DNA of 64,000 nt. It comes from Flavobacteriales bacterium. Its GTDB lineage: Bacteria > Bacteroidota > Bacteroidia > Flavobacteriales_D > Crocinitomicaceae. The first letter of the stretch is position 1; each line of letters begins with the position of its first letter. This document shows positions 39,820 through 49,711 of the stretch, one piece after another. The stretch covers positions 1-64,000 of the forward strand of contig CANHOA010000005.1 of assembly GCA_947462255.1 (NCBI GenBank). Direction: 5' to 3'. Both the position numbers and the translations under genes were made by a program. The notes beneath the pieces are model-generated. The model ran no database searches. It was not told the origin of the DNA and saw nothing but the letters and a program-made list of their open reading frames with translations.

Positions 39820-40560
39820 ATGAAGATATTAGTTTGCATCAGTAAAGCACCTGATACCACCTCAAAAATTGCTTTTTCTCAAGGAAACACAGTGTTTGAT
39901 GAGAATGGCGTACAATATATTGTTAACCCTTATGATGAATGGTATGCTTTAGTTCGTGCCTTAGAAATAAAAGAAACGATTGGTGGAGAAGTAACGATCA
40001 TTACCGTAGGCTCAGCCAACGACGATGCTATTATGCGGAAAGCATTGGCAATTGGCGCTGATGCAGCTGTTAGGGTAGATGCAGATCCAAAAGATGCTTA
40101 CTTTACCGCTAGTCAAATTGCTGATTTTGCAAAAACTGAAGGATTTGATTTGATTTTTACGGGAAAAGAAACCATTAATTTTAATGGTTCTCAAGTAGGC
40201 GGAATGATTGCCGAACTGCTTGATTTACCCTTCGTTTCATTAGCCTCTAAATTAGATCTTAAGGGTGAAACCATTCAACTTGAAAGAGAAATAGCCGGGG
40301 GAGTTGAACTTATTGAAGTAAATATCCCTGTAGTGGTTTCATGTGCAAAAGGAATGGCTGAACAACGAATTCCAAATATGAGAGGCATAATGGCCGCTCG
40401 TACAAAACCTTTAAAGGTTATTTCGCCGACTGCTGTAGAAGAACTTACTTCGTACGTGTCCTTTGTTACACCTGCTGCGAAATCAACGGTAAAAATCATA
40501 GATGCCTCTAATATGGATGAACTAGTAAGGCTTTTACATCAAGAGGCAAAAGTTATTTAA
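39820..40560 (+). CDS. etfB: Electron transfer flavoprotein beta subunit
   Basis: MKILVCISKAPDTTSKI, GVQYIVNPYDEWYALVRALE. Confidence 0.93.
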   Translation: MKILVCISKAPDTTSKIAFSQGNTVFDENGVQYIVNPYDEWYALVRALEIKETIGGEVTIITVGSANDDAIMRKALAIGADAAVRVDADPKDAYFTASQIADFAKTEGFDLIFTGKETINFNGSQVGGMIAELLDLPFVSLASKLDLKGETIQLEREIAGGVELIEVNIPVVVSCAKGMAEQRIPNMRGIMAARTKPLKVISPTAVEELTSYVSFVTPAAKSTVKIIDASNMDELVRLLHQEAKVI

Positions 40561-40568
40561 TTTAAAAT

Positions 40569-41519
40569 TTGACACAAATGGTCTTAGTATACATTTCCTC
40601 CAATAATGGGATTGCAAAATCGGTAGTAGAAACAATAACTTATGCCCGTAAATTATCGAACGACGTAGTCGTTATTACTACTGGTGCAGCTAGCCAAGAT
40701 GATCTGGCCCAACTCGGAAAATATGGTGCTTCCTCGGTTAAGGTAGATCGGGCAATCGTTGGTGGTGATTCACAGCAGCTAAGCCGTTTAATTTCAAGCT
40801 TGGCCCTTTCGCTCTCTGCTGATACGGTTCTATTTTCTCATGATGTAATCGGGAAAGCTGTGGCCCCAAGAGTATCCGTTCAATTAAAAGCCGGGTTAGT
40901 TTCAGGCGCTATTGCGCTTCCTGAGGAAAATGGTTCGATTAAAGTAAACGTGTTTTCAGGGAAAGCCATGGGATTTGTTCATGTAAAATCCGCATTAAAA
41001 ATTATATCCCTTTTACCCAATAGTATTCCTGCAGAACTCAATGGTTCAAATTGCCCAGTGGAAGAAATTAACGGTGATGCAGGTGCCGCGTTAATAAAAG
41101 TTATTTCGGTTAAGCGTCCAGAAGGCGATATTCCTTTGCCTGAAGCAGAATTAGTAGTATCGGCAGGAAGAGGAATGAAGGGGCCAGAAAATTGGGGGAT
41201 GATTGAAAATCTTGCTAGTGCCCTAGGAGCTGCCACCGCATGCTCAAGACCAGTAGCCGATATCGGTTGGAGACCACACCATGAACATGTTGGCCAAACT
41301 GGAGTTGCTATTCGTCCAAATTTATACATCGCCATTGGTATTTCCGGTGCCATTCAACACCTAGCTGGAGTAAATGGCTCTAAAGTTATTGTGGTCGTTA
41401 ATACGGATAGTGAAGCGCCATTTTTTAAGGCAGCAGACTATGGCGTAATTGGCGATGCTTTTGATGTTATTCCGAAACTTACTGAAGCAGTAAAAAAATT
41501 CAAATCCTCAAATAATTAA
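40569..41519 (+). CDS. etfA: Electron transfer flavoprotein alpha subunit
   Basis: VSAGRGMKGPENWGMIENLASALGAATACSRPVAD, GQTGVAIRPNLYIAIGISGAIQHLAG. Confidence 0.95.
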   Translation: MTQMVLVYISSNNGIAKSVVETITYARKLSNDVVVITTGAASQDDLAQLGKYGASSVKVDRAIVGGDSQQLSRLISSLALSLSADTVLFSHDVIGKAVAPRVSVQLKAGLVSGAIALPEENGSIKVNVFSGKAMGFVHVKSALKIISLLPNSIPAELNGSNCPVEEINGDAGAALIKVISVKRPEGDIPLPEAELVVSAGRGMKGPENWGMIENLASALGAATACSRPVADIGWRPHHEHVGQTGVAIRPNLYIAIGISGAIQHLAGVNGSKVIVVVNTDSEAPFFKAADYGVIGDAFDVIPKLTEAVKKFKSSNN

Positions 41520-41560
41520 TCTTTTTTTTGTAATTTTAATCCGTAGGTATAATTGATAGA

Positions 41561-42175
41561 ATGAAAAAGATACGCTTAGAAATTTCAGGCATTACGTATA
41601 GTCAAACGCAATCTGGCTCCTATGTACTTACCTTGTCTGAAGCGTCTGGTAAAAGAAAATTACCCATTGTTATCGGTGGTTTTGAAGCGCAAGCTATTGC
41701 GATCGAACTAGAAAAAATGGCGCCTAATAGGCCATTAACTCACGACCTCTTTAAATCTTTTTGTGAAGCATACAACGTTATGGTTACCGAAGTAATCATT
41801 TACAAATTTCATGAAGGTGTTTTTTATGCTAAGATAATTTGCATTAAAGAAAATGAAGTGACGGAAATCGACTCAAGGACATCCGATGCAATTGCAATAG
41901 GTGTTCGATTCAACTGCCCAATCTATTCCTATAATAGTGTATTAGATGAAGTAGGTAATACAAAAGAATTAGGCGAATTCGATGAGGATGATGACTCCTC
42001 AGACGAAGATAATATTGAACAATTAGAATTAGATGATCCGTTCAATCATGATGTATATAGCGATGATAACGATTCAATTGAGGAATTACAAAATAAACTT
42101 AAAGAGGCCATTGAGCGAGAAGAATATGAAATCGCATCGCGTTTAAGGGATGAGATTGCCAAAAGAACTTTCTAA
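41561..42175 (+). CDS. Bifunctional nuclease family protein (DUF151 + UVR-like C-terminus)
   Basis: LPIVIGGFEAQAIAIELE, SDAIAIGVRFNCPIY, LKEAIEREEYEIASRLRDEI. Confidence 0.9.
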   Translation: MKKIRLEISGITYSQTQSGSYVLTLSEASGKRKLPIVIGGFEAQAIAIELEKMAPNRPLTHDLFKSFCEAYNVMVTEVIIYKFHEGVFYAKIICIKENEVTEIDSRTSDAIAIGVRFNCPIYSYNSVLDEVGNTKELGEFDEDDDSSDEDNIEQLELDDPFNHDVYSDDNDSIEELQNKLKEAIEREEYEIASRLRDEIAKRTF

Positions 42176-43473
42176 TGATGAGTCAAAATTCTCAATTAAT
42201 CGAAACTAATGCTGCGAAAATGATTAAGTTGAGACTTATCATAATGATCTTTTTACAATATTTTGTTTGGGGAGCTTGGTTAATTACCATAGCAAATTAT
42301 TGGTTTTCTACAAAAAAATGGGATGCAACAGAATTCGGTGCGATTTTTACCACGATGGGAATTTCTTCTGTGTTTATGCCCAGTCTAATGGGTATTGTTG
42401 CCGATCGCTACATGAATGCTGAACGCTTATTTTCATTACTACATATCTTAGGAGGTATTAGCTTAATGATGCTACCATTTGTAAATGATTCGTTCACTTT
42501 TTTCTGGGTAATCTTACTTGCAATGCTTTTCTATATGCCAACGATCGCGATTTCTAATTCAATTAGTTATAGCGTATTAACAAAGTATAACTTAGACATT
42601 GTAAAAACATTCCCGCCCATTCGAGTTTGGGGGACCATCGGATTTATTGCAGCCATGTGGCTAACTAATTTAACGGGAAATAAGGCCTCTGCTAATCAAT
42701 TTTACTTTGCTGGAATTGCCGCAGCAATCTTAGCTTGCTATTCATTGAGTTTACCCAAATGTCCGCCTACTCCAAACAAAAGCAGTAACAGAAATTGGGT
42801 TCAAGTGCTTGGTCTAGACGCCTTCAAATTACTAGCATCATATAAAATGCTCATCTTCTTTCTATTTTCTTTGCTATTGGGCGGCGCGCTTCAATTGACG
42901 AACATGTATGGTGATGTATTCCTTGATCACTTTAAGGAAATCCCTATCTATGCTGATTCATTTGCCGTAAAATATTCGACCATAATAATGTCTATTTCAC
43001 AAATTTCGGAAACACTTTTTATACTTGCTATTCCATTTTTCTTATATCGATTTGGAATAAAAAAGGTGATGCTAATTAGTATGATCGCTTGGGTTTTAAG
43101 ATTTGGTTTATTAGCATACGCGAATCCTGCTGATGGTCTTTGGATGATTATCATTTCCTGTATCGTTTATGGAATGGCATTCGACTTTTTTAATATTTCA
43201 GGATCTCTTTTTGTCGATTCAACCGTTGATCCAAGTACCCGATCAAGTGCGCAAGGTTTATTTATGATGATGACCAACGGCTTTGGTGCTATTTTAGGAA
43301 GTCTTGCCAGTGGATTTTTAATCGATAACTATTTCCTCTTTCCTGATGGAAGCAAGGACTGGACAAATATTTGGCTCTGCTTTTCGCTATATGCATTATT
43401 CATAGCGGTGTTTTTTGCGCTCTTATTTCATCATAAGCATGATCCAAAACAACTCGGAGAAATTAAACACTAA
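42175..43473 (+). CDS. Nucleoside permease/MFS transporter (NupG-like)
   Basis: 12-TM pattern; LIIMIFLQYFVWGAWLITIANYW...; FFNISGSLFVDSTVDPSTRSSAQGLFMMMTNGFGA. Confidence 0.88.
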   Translation: MMSQNSQLIETNAAKMIKLRLIIMIFLQYFVWGAWLITIANYWFSTKKWDATEFGAIFTTMGISSVFMPSLMGIVADRYMNAERLFSLLHILGGISLMMLPFVNDSFTFFWVILLAMLFYMPTIAISNSISYSVLTKYNLDIVKTFPPIRVWGTIGFIAAMWLTNLTGNKASANQFYFAGIAAAILACYSLSLPKCPPTPNKSSNRNWVQVLGLDAFKLLASYKMLIFFLFSLLLGGALQLTNMYGDVFLDHFKEIPIYADSFAVKYSTIIMSISQISETLFILAIPFFLYRFGIKKVMLISMIAWVLRFGLLAYANPADGLWMIIISCIVYGMAFDFFNISGSLFVDSTVDPSTRSSAQGLFMMMTNGFGAILGSLASGFLIDNYFLFPDGSKDWTNIWLCFSLYALFIAVFFALLFHHKHDPKQLGEIKH

Positions 43474-43562
43474 AAAAAGTGGTTAAATTATCGAGATTTC
43501 CCAAAAACATCCATACTTACTATTCGTTTTTTCTTTGTCTCGATTGGCAAAGTGAGGATTAA

Positions 43563-43580
43563 GATCCGCCTAGGCGGATC
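43563..43580. repeat. 18-bp perfect GC-rich palindrome GATCCGCCTAGGCGGATC
   Basis: Read directly; intergenic. Confidence 0.8.
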
Positions 43581-43652
43581 GAGTCAAAAATATTTTTTGG
43601 TGAGAAAATGATCAGGCAACTATTATGTATTAATTTTATTAAAAAAACGTCC

Positions 43653-44009
43653 ATGAAAAATCTACTCTCTTTTGCACTGATAATGATGACTTCACTCAGT
43701 TTCTATGCCCAAAAATCAACTTCTTTTGACGGAAAGCTAGACGGACTTGAAATAAAAGCAAGTATTAATTTATTGAGTGGAGAAAGTTCGGGCAGCTTCT
43801 TTTTCATTACTCAGCCAAAAGAAATTTACGAGCTAAATATGGTTAACAAAGCAGATAGTCAGGTAGAAATAAGGATCATACTAAATGGTAATAAATACGC
43901 AAGTGGTATGCTAAATCAAACTAAAATTGATGGGCTCACTCAATTAAAAGGCGAGATCACCAAAGCAGATGGAGCGCATGCGGCAATCACATTAGTTGAA
44001 TCTAACTAG
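43653..44009 (+). CDS. Small secreted protein, hypothetical
   Basis: Signal peptide from MKNLLSFALIMMTSLSFYAQ (ATG 43653 preferred over 43608). Confidence 0.65.
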   Translation: MKNLLSFALIMMTSLSFYAQKSTSFDGKLDGLEIKASINLLSGESSGSFFFITQPKEIYELNMVNKADSQVEIRIILNGNKYASGMLNQTKIDGLTQLKGEITKADGAHAAITLVESN

Positions 44010-44012
44010 TCA

Positions 44013-44657
44013 TTAAATAATATCTAGCTTATACACCTGGCCTAATGATTCATTGTTTCTAATTGTTACCTCTAAATCATTAATTAGACCATCAGCAATA
44101 TCGTATACCCATCCGTGAATATGTAACTCTTTCTTTTTTTTCCAGGTTCCTTGTACGATTGAGGTTTTTGCCAAATCAAATACTTGTTCAACAACATTTA
44201 ATTCAACAAAACGATTGAAACGATCCTTTTCTCCATCAATAGAATTTAATTCAGTTGCATGATGTCTGTAGACATCCTTAATGTGGCGGATCCAATTATC
44301 AATTAATCCAATCTGCTTATTGCCCATTGCAGCTTGAACACCGCCACATCCATAATGGCCACAAACGATGATATGCTTCACGTTTAAAACATTTACTGCA
44401 TAATCTAATACAGATAACATACTAATGTCTGTATGAATAACCATATTAGCAATATTACGGTGCACAAAGACCTCCCCAGGTTGTGCACCAATAATTTCAT
44501 TCGCGGGAACTCGGCTATCCGAACAACCAATCCAAAGCAAAGGCGGTTGCTGACCATTCGCTAATCGGTTAAAAAAATCTGGGTCTTTCTCTAAATTCTT
44601 AGACACCCAAACCTTGTTATTATCTAGCAAGGACTTATAAAAATTTTCCATGTTCAT
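44013..44657 (-). CDS. can: Beta-class carbonic anhydrase
   Basis: LLWIGCSDSRVPANEI, CGHYGCGGVQAAM. Confidence 0.95.
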   Translation of the reverse strand: MNMENFYKSLLDNNKVWVSKNLEKDPDFFNRLANGQQPPLLWIGCSDSRVPANEIIGAQPGEVFVHRNIANMVIHTDISMLSVLDYAVNVLNVKHIIVCGHYGCGGVQAAMGNKQIGLIDNWIRHIKDVYRHHATELNSIDGEKDRFNRFVELNVVEQVFDLAKTSIVQGTWKKKKELHIHGWVYDIADGLINDLEVTIRNNESLGQVYKLDII

Positions 44658-44679
44658 TCGATTAAATTAATACTTTTTA

Positions 44680-46227
44680 TTATATTTTGATATTTATTAA
44701 CTCTACACTAATATTTTTTTGCGGCGCTTTATGCAACATAAACTCTCTCATGAGTTCAAGTACATCAAAATCAATGTGTTTACAAGCTGAACCATCAATT
44801 TTTAATGCATAATTAGACGGAATGTCATTTAATTCCGCTTTAATACTTGCTTTATTCAAGAAGGAAACATCTTCAGAAAGATACAATACAATTATACCAT
44901 CATATATTTCTTTACGATAATCATTTTTTAAGTTTTTTCTTAATAAGAAGAACATTGAAACAACAATACCAATCGCGATTCCGATTAACAAATCAGAAAA
45001 TAACACACCTAAAATGGTGGAAATAAAAGGAATAAATTGATCCAAACCATTTTTATATTGCTCCTTAAACAAATTAATTTTCGTGAGTTTATATCCTACA
45101 AAAACCAATAAAGCAGCTAACACAGAAAGTGGTATCAAATTAAGCCATTTAGCGACAAATAACACAGCTAGCAGAAGCCAAAAACCATGTAATATAGTGG
45201 ATAATTTAGACTTTGCACCACCACTAATATTTGCCGAACTTCTAACTACCACTTGAGTTATTGGCAGTCCGCCTATTAACCCAGATAGAATGTTGCCAAT
45301 TCCTTGCGCTTTTAGCTCTCTATTTGTTGGCGTAATCATTCTTTCATTATCCAACTTATCAGTTGCTTCTGCGCATAACAAAGTTTCTAAACTGCCCACA
45401 ATAGCAAGTGTAAAAGCAATAATATAGCAATTGACATTCCTTAAAAAAGAAAGGTCAGGATGTACAAAATGATTAAAAAGATCAGAAGGTGTATTTAATA
45501 TAGGCAATTTAACCAAATGGGATGCTTGAATAGCAATAGAAGGAGAGAAGGTTAGAAATAATTGATTAATAAAAATTGCAAAAACAACGACCAATAATGA
45601 CCCAGGAATGAGTGAGAAAAAACGAATTTTTTTAACATATGATAAATCAAGCACAATAAATAATGCTAGTGAGATCAAACCTATTATTAAGGCTCCGACA
45701 TTTGAATTTTGGATCGCGTAAAATAATTCAGTTAATGTATTATGGCCATCTTTTTGAATAAATGCCTCATCTCCAATGAAATCAGCATCAAATCCGATTA
45801 AATGTGGCATTTGTTTTAAAATTAAAATAATCCCAATCGACGCCAACATCCCTTTTATTACCGCTGAGGGGAAATAATTAGCAATTAAGCCAAAGCGCAG
45901 AAAGCCCGCTATTAATTGAATAATGCCCGCTAAAACAACCGCTAATAAAAACCCTTGATAACTTCCCAATACAGTAATCCCCCCAATAACGATGGTAATT
46001 AAACCTGCTGCAGGTCCTGAAACACCTTTGCTAGATCCACTTAAGGCACCTACGATAATTCCCCCAATAATCCCTGCCAAGATACCAGAAAATGGACTAG
46101 GTAGCCCAGGAATTCCTGAAACGGAGGTTGAGGCTAAACCAAGGCCTATGCATAATGGTAAGGCCACAAAAAAAACTACGATACTTGCCGGCAAATCTTT
46201 TTGCCATGCTTTAAAAAAATGATTCAT
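44680..46227 (-). CDS. SulP family inorganic anion transporter (STAS domain)
   Basis: SulP-type membrane core with C-terminal STAS-like segment; pairs with carbonic anhydrase. Confidence 0.92.
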   Translation of the reverse strand: MNHFFKAWQKDLPASIVVFFVALPLCIGLGLASTSVSGIPGLPSPFSGILAGIIGGIIVGALSGSSKGVSGPAAGLITIVIGGITVLGSYQGFLLAVVLAGIIQLIAGFLRFGLIANYFPSAVIKGMLASIGIILILKQMPHLIGFDADFIGDEAFIQKDGHNTLTELFYAIQNSNVGALIIGLISLALFIVLDLSYVKKIRFFSLIPGSLLVVVFAIFINQLFLTFSPSIAIQASHLVKLPILNTPSDLFNHFVHPDLSFLRNVNCYIIAFTLAIVGSLETLLCAEATDKLDNERMITPTNRELKAQGIGNILSGLIGGLPITQVVVRSSANISGGAKSKLSTILHGFWLLLAVLFVAKWLNLIPLSVLAALLVFVGYKLTKINLFKEQYKNGLDQFIPFISTILGVLFSDLLIGIAIGIVVSMFFLLRKNLKNDYRKEIYDGIIVLYLSEDVSFLNKASIKAELNDIPSNYALKIDGSACKHIDFDVLELMREFMLHKAPQKNISVELINIKI

Positions 46228-46262
46228 TGATATAAAATTTAAATAACTACTAGGTAATTGAT

Positions 46263-46589
46263 CTAAATTTTATTTTCTGGGGGGGAATAAGGTATTTCTA
46301 AATATACCGGTTTTGGTATTTGATCATTGTGACTCAAATAAATAGTTTGTTGATAAACGTCACTAACAAAATGATTCGAACTTAAATTTTTATTGCCAAT
46401 TAGATAAAATTCTGCATCAACTTCTACCTCACTGTCTTCTGTCGAAAAATCTACGATCCCCTCTTCAGTTGAAACATCACCTAACTTAACATTAGCTGAT
46501 TTACATTCGAATTGATAACAAACCGAAATTAGTTGAAATAAAAACAAGCTTAAAAAAAATAATTTAATTGTTGCATTGCATTTTATCAT
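46263..46589 (-). CDS. Small exported protein, hypothetical
   Basis: N-terminal hydrophobic segment; immediately upstream of sulP. Confidence 0.55.
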   Translation of the reverse strand: MIKCNATIKLFFLSLFLFQLISVCYQFECKSANVKLGDVSTEEGIVDFSTEDSEVEVDAEFYLIGNKNLSSNHFVSDVYQQTIYLSHNDQIPKPVYLEIPYSPPENKI

Positions 46590-46632
46590 GCCACAAAAAT
46601 AAGATTGAAAAGTTAAATAACAAGCGAATTAA

Positions 46633-47820
46633 TCAAATAACATTTAATTTTTTTCCGACCTTAACGAAAGCAGCAATCGCTTTATCCAGGTCTTCTTTAG
46701 AGTGAGCTGCAGAAACTTGCGTCCGAATTCGGGCCTGTCCCTTTGCAACAACTGGATAAAAGAAACCAATAGCATAAACCCCTTCGTTGAGTAGTTCATT
46801 TGCGAAAGTTTGAGATAGCGCTGCATCGTAGAGCATAATAGGAACTATTGGGGAATCACCTGGTTTAATATCGAAGCCTGCTGCTACTATTTTATCTTTA
46901 AAATAAAGCGTGTTTTGTTCCAATTTATCCCTTAGGGATGTGTTTTTTGATAAAATCTCAAATACTTTCAGAGATGCGCCAACTATTGCCGGTGCTAGTG
47001 AATTGGAGAATAAATATGGGCGAGAGCGTTGACGAAGCATTTCAATTATTTCTTTCTTTCCAGTAGTATAACCTCCCATTGCCCCACCAAGCGCTTTGCC
47101 TAGTGTTCCTGTTATGATATCCACACGATCTCTTACGCCACAATGCTCAGGTACACCCCTTCCGGTTTTTCCAATAAATCCTGCAGAATGACATTCATCT
47201 GTCATGACGAGTGCATCATATTTATCCGCTAAGGCACAAATTTGATCCATTAAAGCAATATCGCCATCCATCGAGAATACGCCATCTGTTACAATAATAC
47301 GATGCCTTTGCGATTGAACTTTTTGAAGTTGAAGCTCTAAATCTGCCATATCGGAATGGTTATAGCGATAGCGCTGGGCCTTGCACAACCTAACCCCATC
47401 AATAATAGAAGCGTGGTTTAATGCGTCAGAGATGATGGCGTCTTCCTCGTTAAACAAGGGCTCAAATAAACCTCCATTGGCATCAAAAGCTGCAGCATAA
47501 AGAATGGTGTCTTCCGTACCATAAAATTCAGCAATTTTCCGTTCTAATTCCTTATGGATATCTTGAGTTCCACATATGAACCGTACAGAAGACATGCCAA
47601 AACCATGTGAATCTAAGGCGTCTTTAGAGGCTTGAATCACTTCAGGATGTGAGGATAAACCCAAATAGTTATTCGCACACATAATCACCACCTCTTCTCC
47701 TGTAGAAACTGACACTTGAGGTCCTTGTGGTGTAGTAATGATTCGCTCTCGTTTCATAAGGCCATTTGCTTCTATTTGAGCAAGTTCCTCCGATAAATAA
47801 TGCTTTAATTTTCCGTACAT
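46633..47820 (-). CDS. kbl: Glycine C-acetyltransferase
   Basis: CANNYLGLSSHPEVI, DECHSAGFIGKTGRGVPEH, TLGKALGGAMGGYT. Confidence 0.95.
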   Translation of the reverse strand: MYGKLKHYLSEELAQIEANGLMKRERIITTPQGPQVSVSTGEEVVIMCANNYLGLSSHPEVIQASKDALDSHGFGMSSVRFICGTQDIHKELERKIAEFYGTEDTILYAAAFDANGGLFEPLFNEEDAIISDALNHASIIDGVRLCKAQRYRYNHSDMADLELQLQKVQSQRHRIIVTDGVFSMDGDIALMDQICALADKYDALVMTDECHSAGFIGKTGRGVPEHCGVRDRVDIITGTLGKALGGAMGGYTTGKKEIIEMLRQRSRPYLFSNSLAPAIVGASLKVFEILSKNTSLRDKLEQNTLYFKDKIVAAGFDIKPGDSPIVPIMLYDAALSQTFANELLNEGVYAIGFFYPVVAKGQARIRTQVSAAHSKEDLDKAIAAFVKVGKKLNVI

Positions 47821-47822
47821 AG

Positions 47823-48380
47823 TTACTTTTTTATAAATTGTCGACTTCGCTTAATCAATACATTAAGTAGTATAGTTGCATCCTTTTGATGAATTTTTTT
47901 TCCGAAACGAACTTGTTTCGTTAAATAATCAAAATAAATACGTTCACCACCATTGATCCAAGGAGATGATTCCCAAACACTTTGTATTGAATTTGGTTCA
48001 GGAAAAACAATGTTAATTTGCTTTATATTCTCGTGATAATAAATCGTTGATTTACCATAATTAGATATTGATTTTTTGATGTGGAGACCCACTTCATCAA
48101 TTTTTATTTTTTCTTTTCCATACTGCAACCATAAAAATGCTTTAGTAACCCTTGAGGCATAGTATAACCAAAAAACTAAGGATACTATTACAATTATTTG
48201 CTCTTGTTTTGATAAAGTCAAGGTGTAAAATGCCCAAATCAAGGTAAAACCAACCACATACCACATAGCCAACCAAGCACCCATCATCATATTTACCCAA
48301 AAATTTTTTTCTGGCTCAATAACAACAGTGGTTTTAGTGGGGTGATCAACAAAACTAATTCGAGAACCGATCCATTTCAT
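47823..48380 (-). CDS. Membrane protein, hypothetical
   Basis: Two hydrophobic segments; likely start MKWIGSRI at 48380 rather than 48398. Confidence 0.65.
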   Translation of the reverse strand: MKWIGSRISFVDHPTKTTVVIEPEKNFWVNMMMGAWLAMWYVVGFTLIWAFYTLTLSKQEQIIVIVSLVFWLYYASRVTKAFLWLQYGKEKIKIDEVGLHIKKSISNYGKSTIYYHENIKQINIVFPEPNSIQSVWESSPWINGGERIYFDYLTKQVRFGKKIHQKDATILLNVLIKRSRQFIKK

Positions 48381-48399
48381 GGTACAAAAATAAAACAAA

Positions 48400-48423
48400 A
48401 AACCCCGGCGAAAGCCAGGGTTT
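48400..48423 (-). terminator. Rho-independent terminator downstream of gldN
   Basis: Minus strand AAACCCTGGC-TTTC-GCCGGGGTTT followed by TTTGTTTTATTTTT. Confidence 0.75.
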
Positions 48424-48442
48424 ATATAAACTTTTTAATTGC

Positions 48443-49705
48443 TTAGAAATTCCAAACATCATGTTCCCAATTTCTCATTTTATCTTTAAATTTTTCAGCT
48501 TCGTATAATGCATCTACACCATGACGATAATCTTGAACTTCTTGATCGTAGCGGTTTGAGCTTTTATAAATCTGTCCTGAATAATATCTAAGTAAAAAAA
48601 GATCATCATAAGACATTCTATCAGAATCATTTTTATCGTTGTATACAAAATAATTAACGATAACATTACGGAGCTCTGGAAAATATAACCAAAACATTTC
48701 TCTCTCCTCCCACTGTTCTGTATACTCCTCAAAACCATTATCGAAACGATATGCTTTCCCTAATTTATTATAAACCAATAGATCTCCTCTTTCAGTAGTT
48801 GTAGCTGAAGGATCGTAAGTATACCTACCAACTGGTGCAATACAGATTATTCGCTTTTCAAATACCGATAATTCTTTATCAAAGTACCAATCTTCTTTAA
48901 CATTATAAGCAAATATACTGTTAGATGCAGCATACATCATTTTATAATCTTTTTTAACGATGCTTCCTTCATTGGCAGCTTCCCACCAAGACGCTAATTT
49001 TTCTTGATCAATTGCTTGTATGGATATATAATCAGGATTGGCTATTATTGCAGAATCGATAAAAGCACTAAGAGTTTGGTTGGTTTTGGTTACTATAATT
49101 GTATCTTCAGGATCACTTAACATAGCAAACTTCAAATCTTCTCCTCTACCATTTGCAGAAATAATATTGGATATTGTTTTTTTGTACGCTGAATTTAAAA
49201 AGTAATCATTTCCATTATAATTAGGATTTTTAACAACTGGATACCTAAGATTATAACCATCCTCTACATCAGGATAATTATCACTTGCTACTTGATAGAC
49301 CGTTAAGTCTCCTAAAAGTATGTGACGCAGAATAACCGTCCACAAAGACCAATTACTTTGGTCTCTGCTCCACGATGTATTATCAACATCTTTTGCATTT
49401 GCTGGATTGTAAGAAGATGTTTCACCTTCTTCACCATCGAAAGAATCGAAAGGTAGAAAAATAGATTGGTTAATTTTCTCACGAGCATCAATTCGAGAAT
49501 AAACCCTTTTCGAAAAAACATAATCGGAAGACCTTACAAACTCGTAAGGCTTTGCCACGCCTACCGGCAATTCTTCGTTCAAAACAACACCATCAATCAC
49601 ACCATTAGAAGGCTGATTAAGTGGGCCGCGCATTGGATCTCCTTGAGCATTAACAAAAGAAGACAAGCCAATTAAAACATAAAGAAATACATTTTTTACT
49701 TTCAT
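48443..49705 (-). CDS. gldN: Gliding motility / T9SS protein GldN
   Basis: GldN-type sequence; last gene of gldKLMN order. Confidence 0.9.
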   Translation of the reverse strand: MKVKNVFLYVLIGLSSFVNAQGDPMRGPLNQPSNGVIDGVVLNEELPVGVAKPYEFVRSSDYVFSKRVYSRIDAREKINQSIFLPFDSFDGEEGETSSYNPANAKDVDNTSWSRDQSNWSLWTVILRHILLGDLTVYQVASDNYPDVEDGYNLRYPVVKNPNYNGNDYFLNSAYKKTISNIISANGRGEDLKFAMLSDPEDTIIVTKTNQTLSAFIDSAIIANPDYISIQAIDQEKLASWWEAANEGSIVKKDYKMMYAASNSIFAYNVKEDWYFDKELSVFEKRIICIAPVGRYTYDPSATTTERGDLLVYNKLGKAYRFDNGFEEYTEQWEEREMFWLYFPELRNVIVNYFVYNDKNDSDRMSYDDLFLLRYYSGQIYKSSNRYDQEVQDYRHGVDALYEAEKFKDKMRNWEHDVWNF

Positions 49706-49711
49706 AATTTC

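Noticed and set aside
40979-41353. 124-aa minus ORF
   Set aside because: Antisense to etfA.
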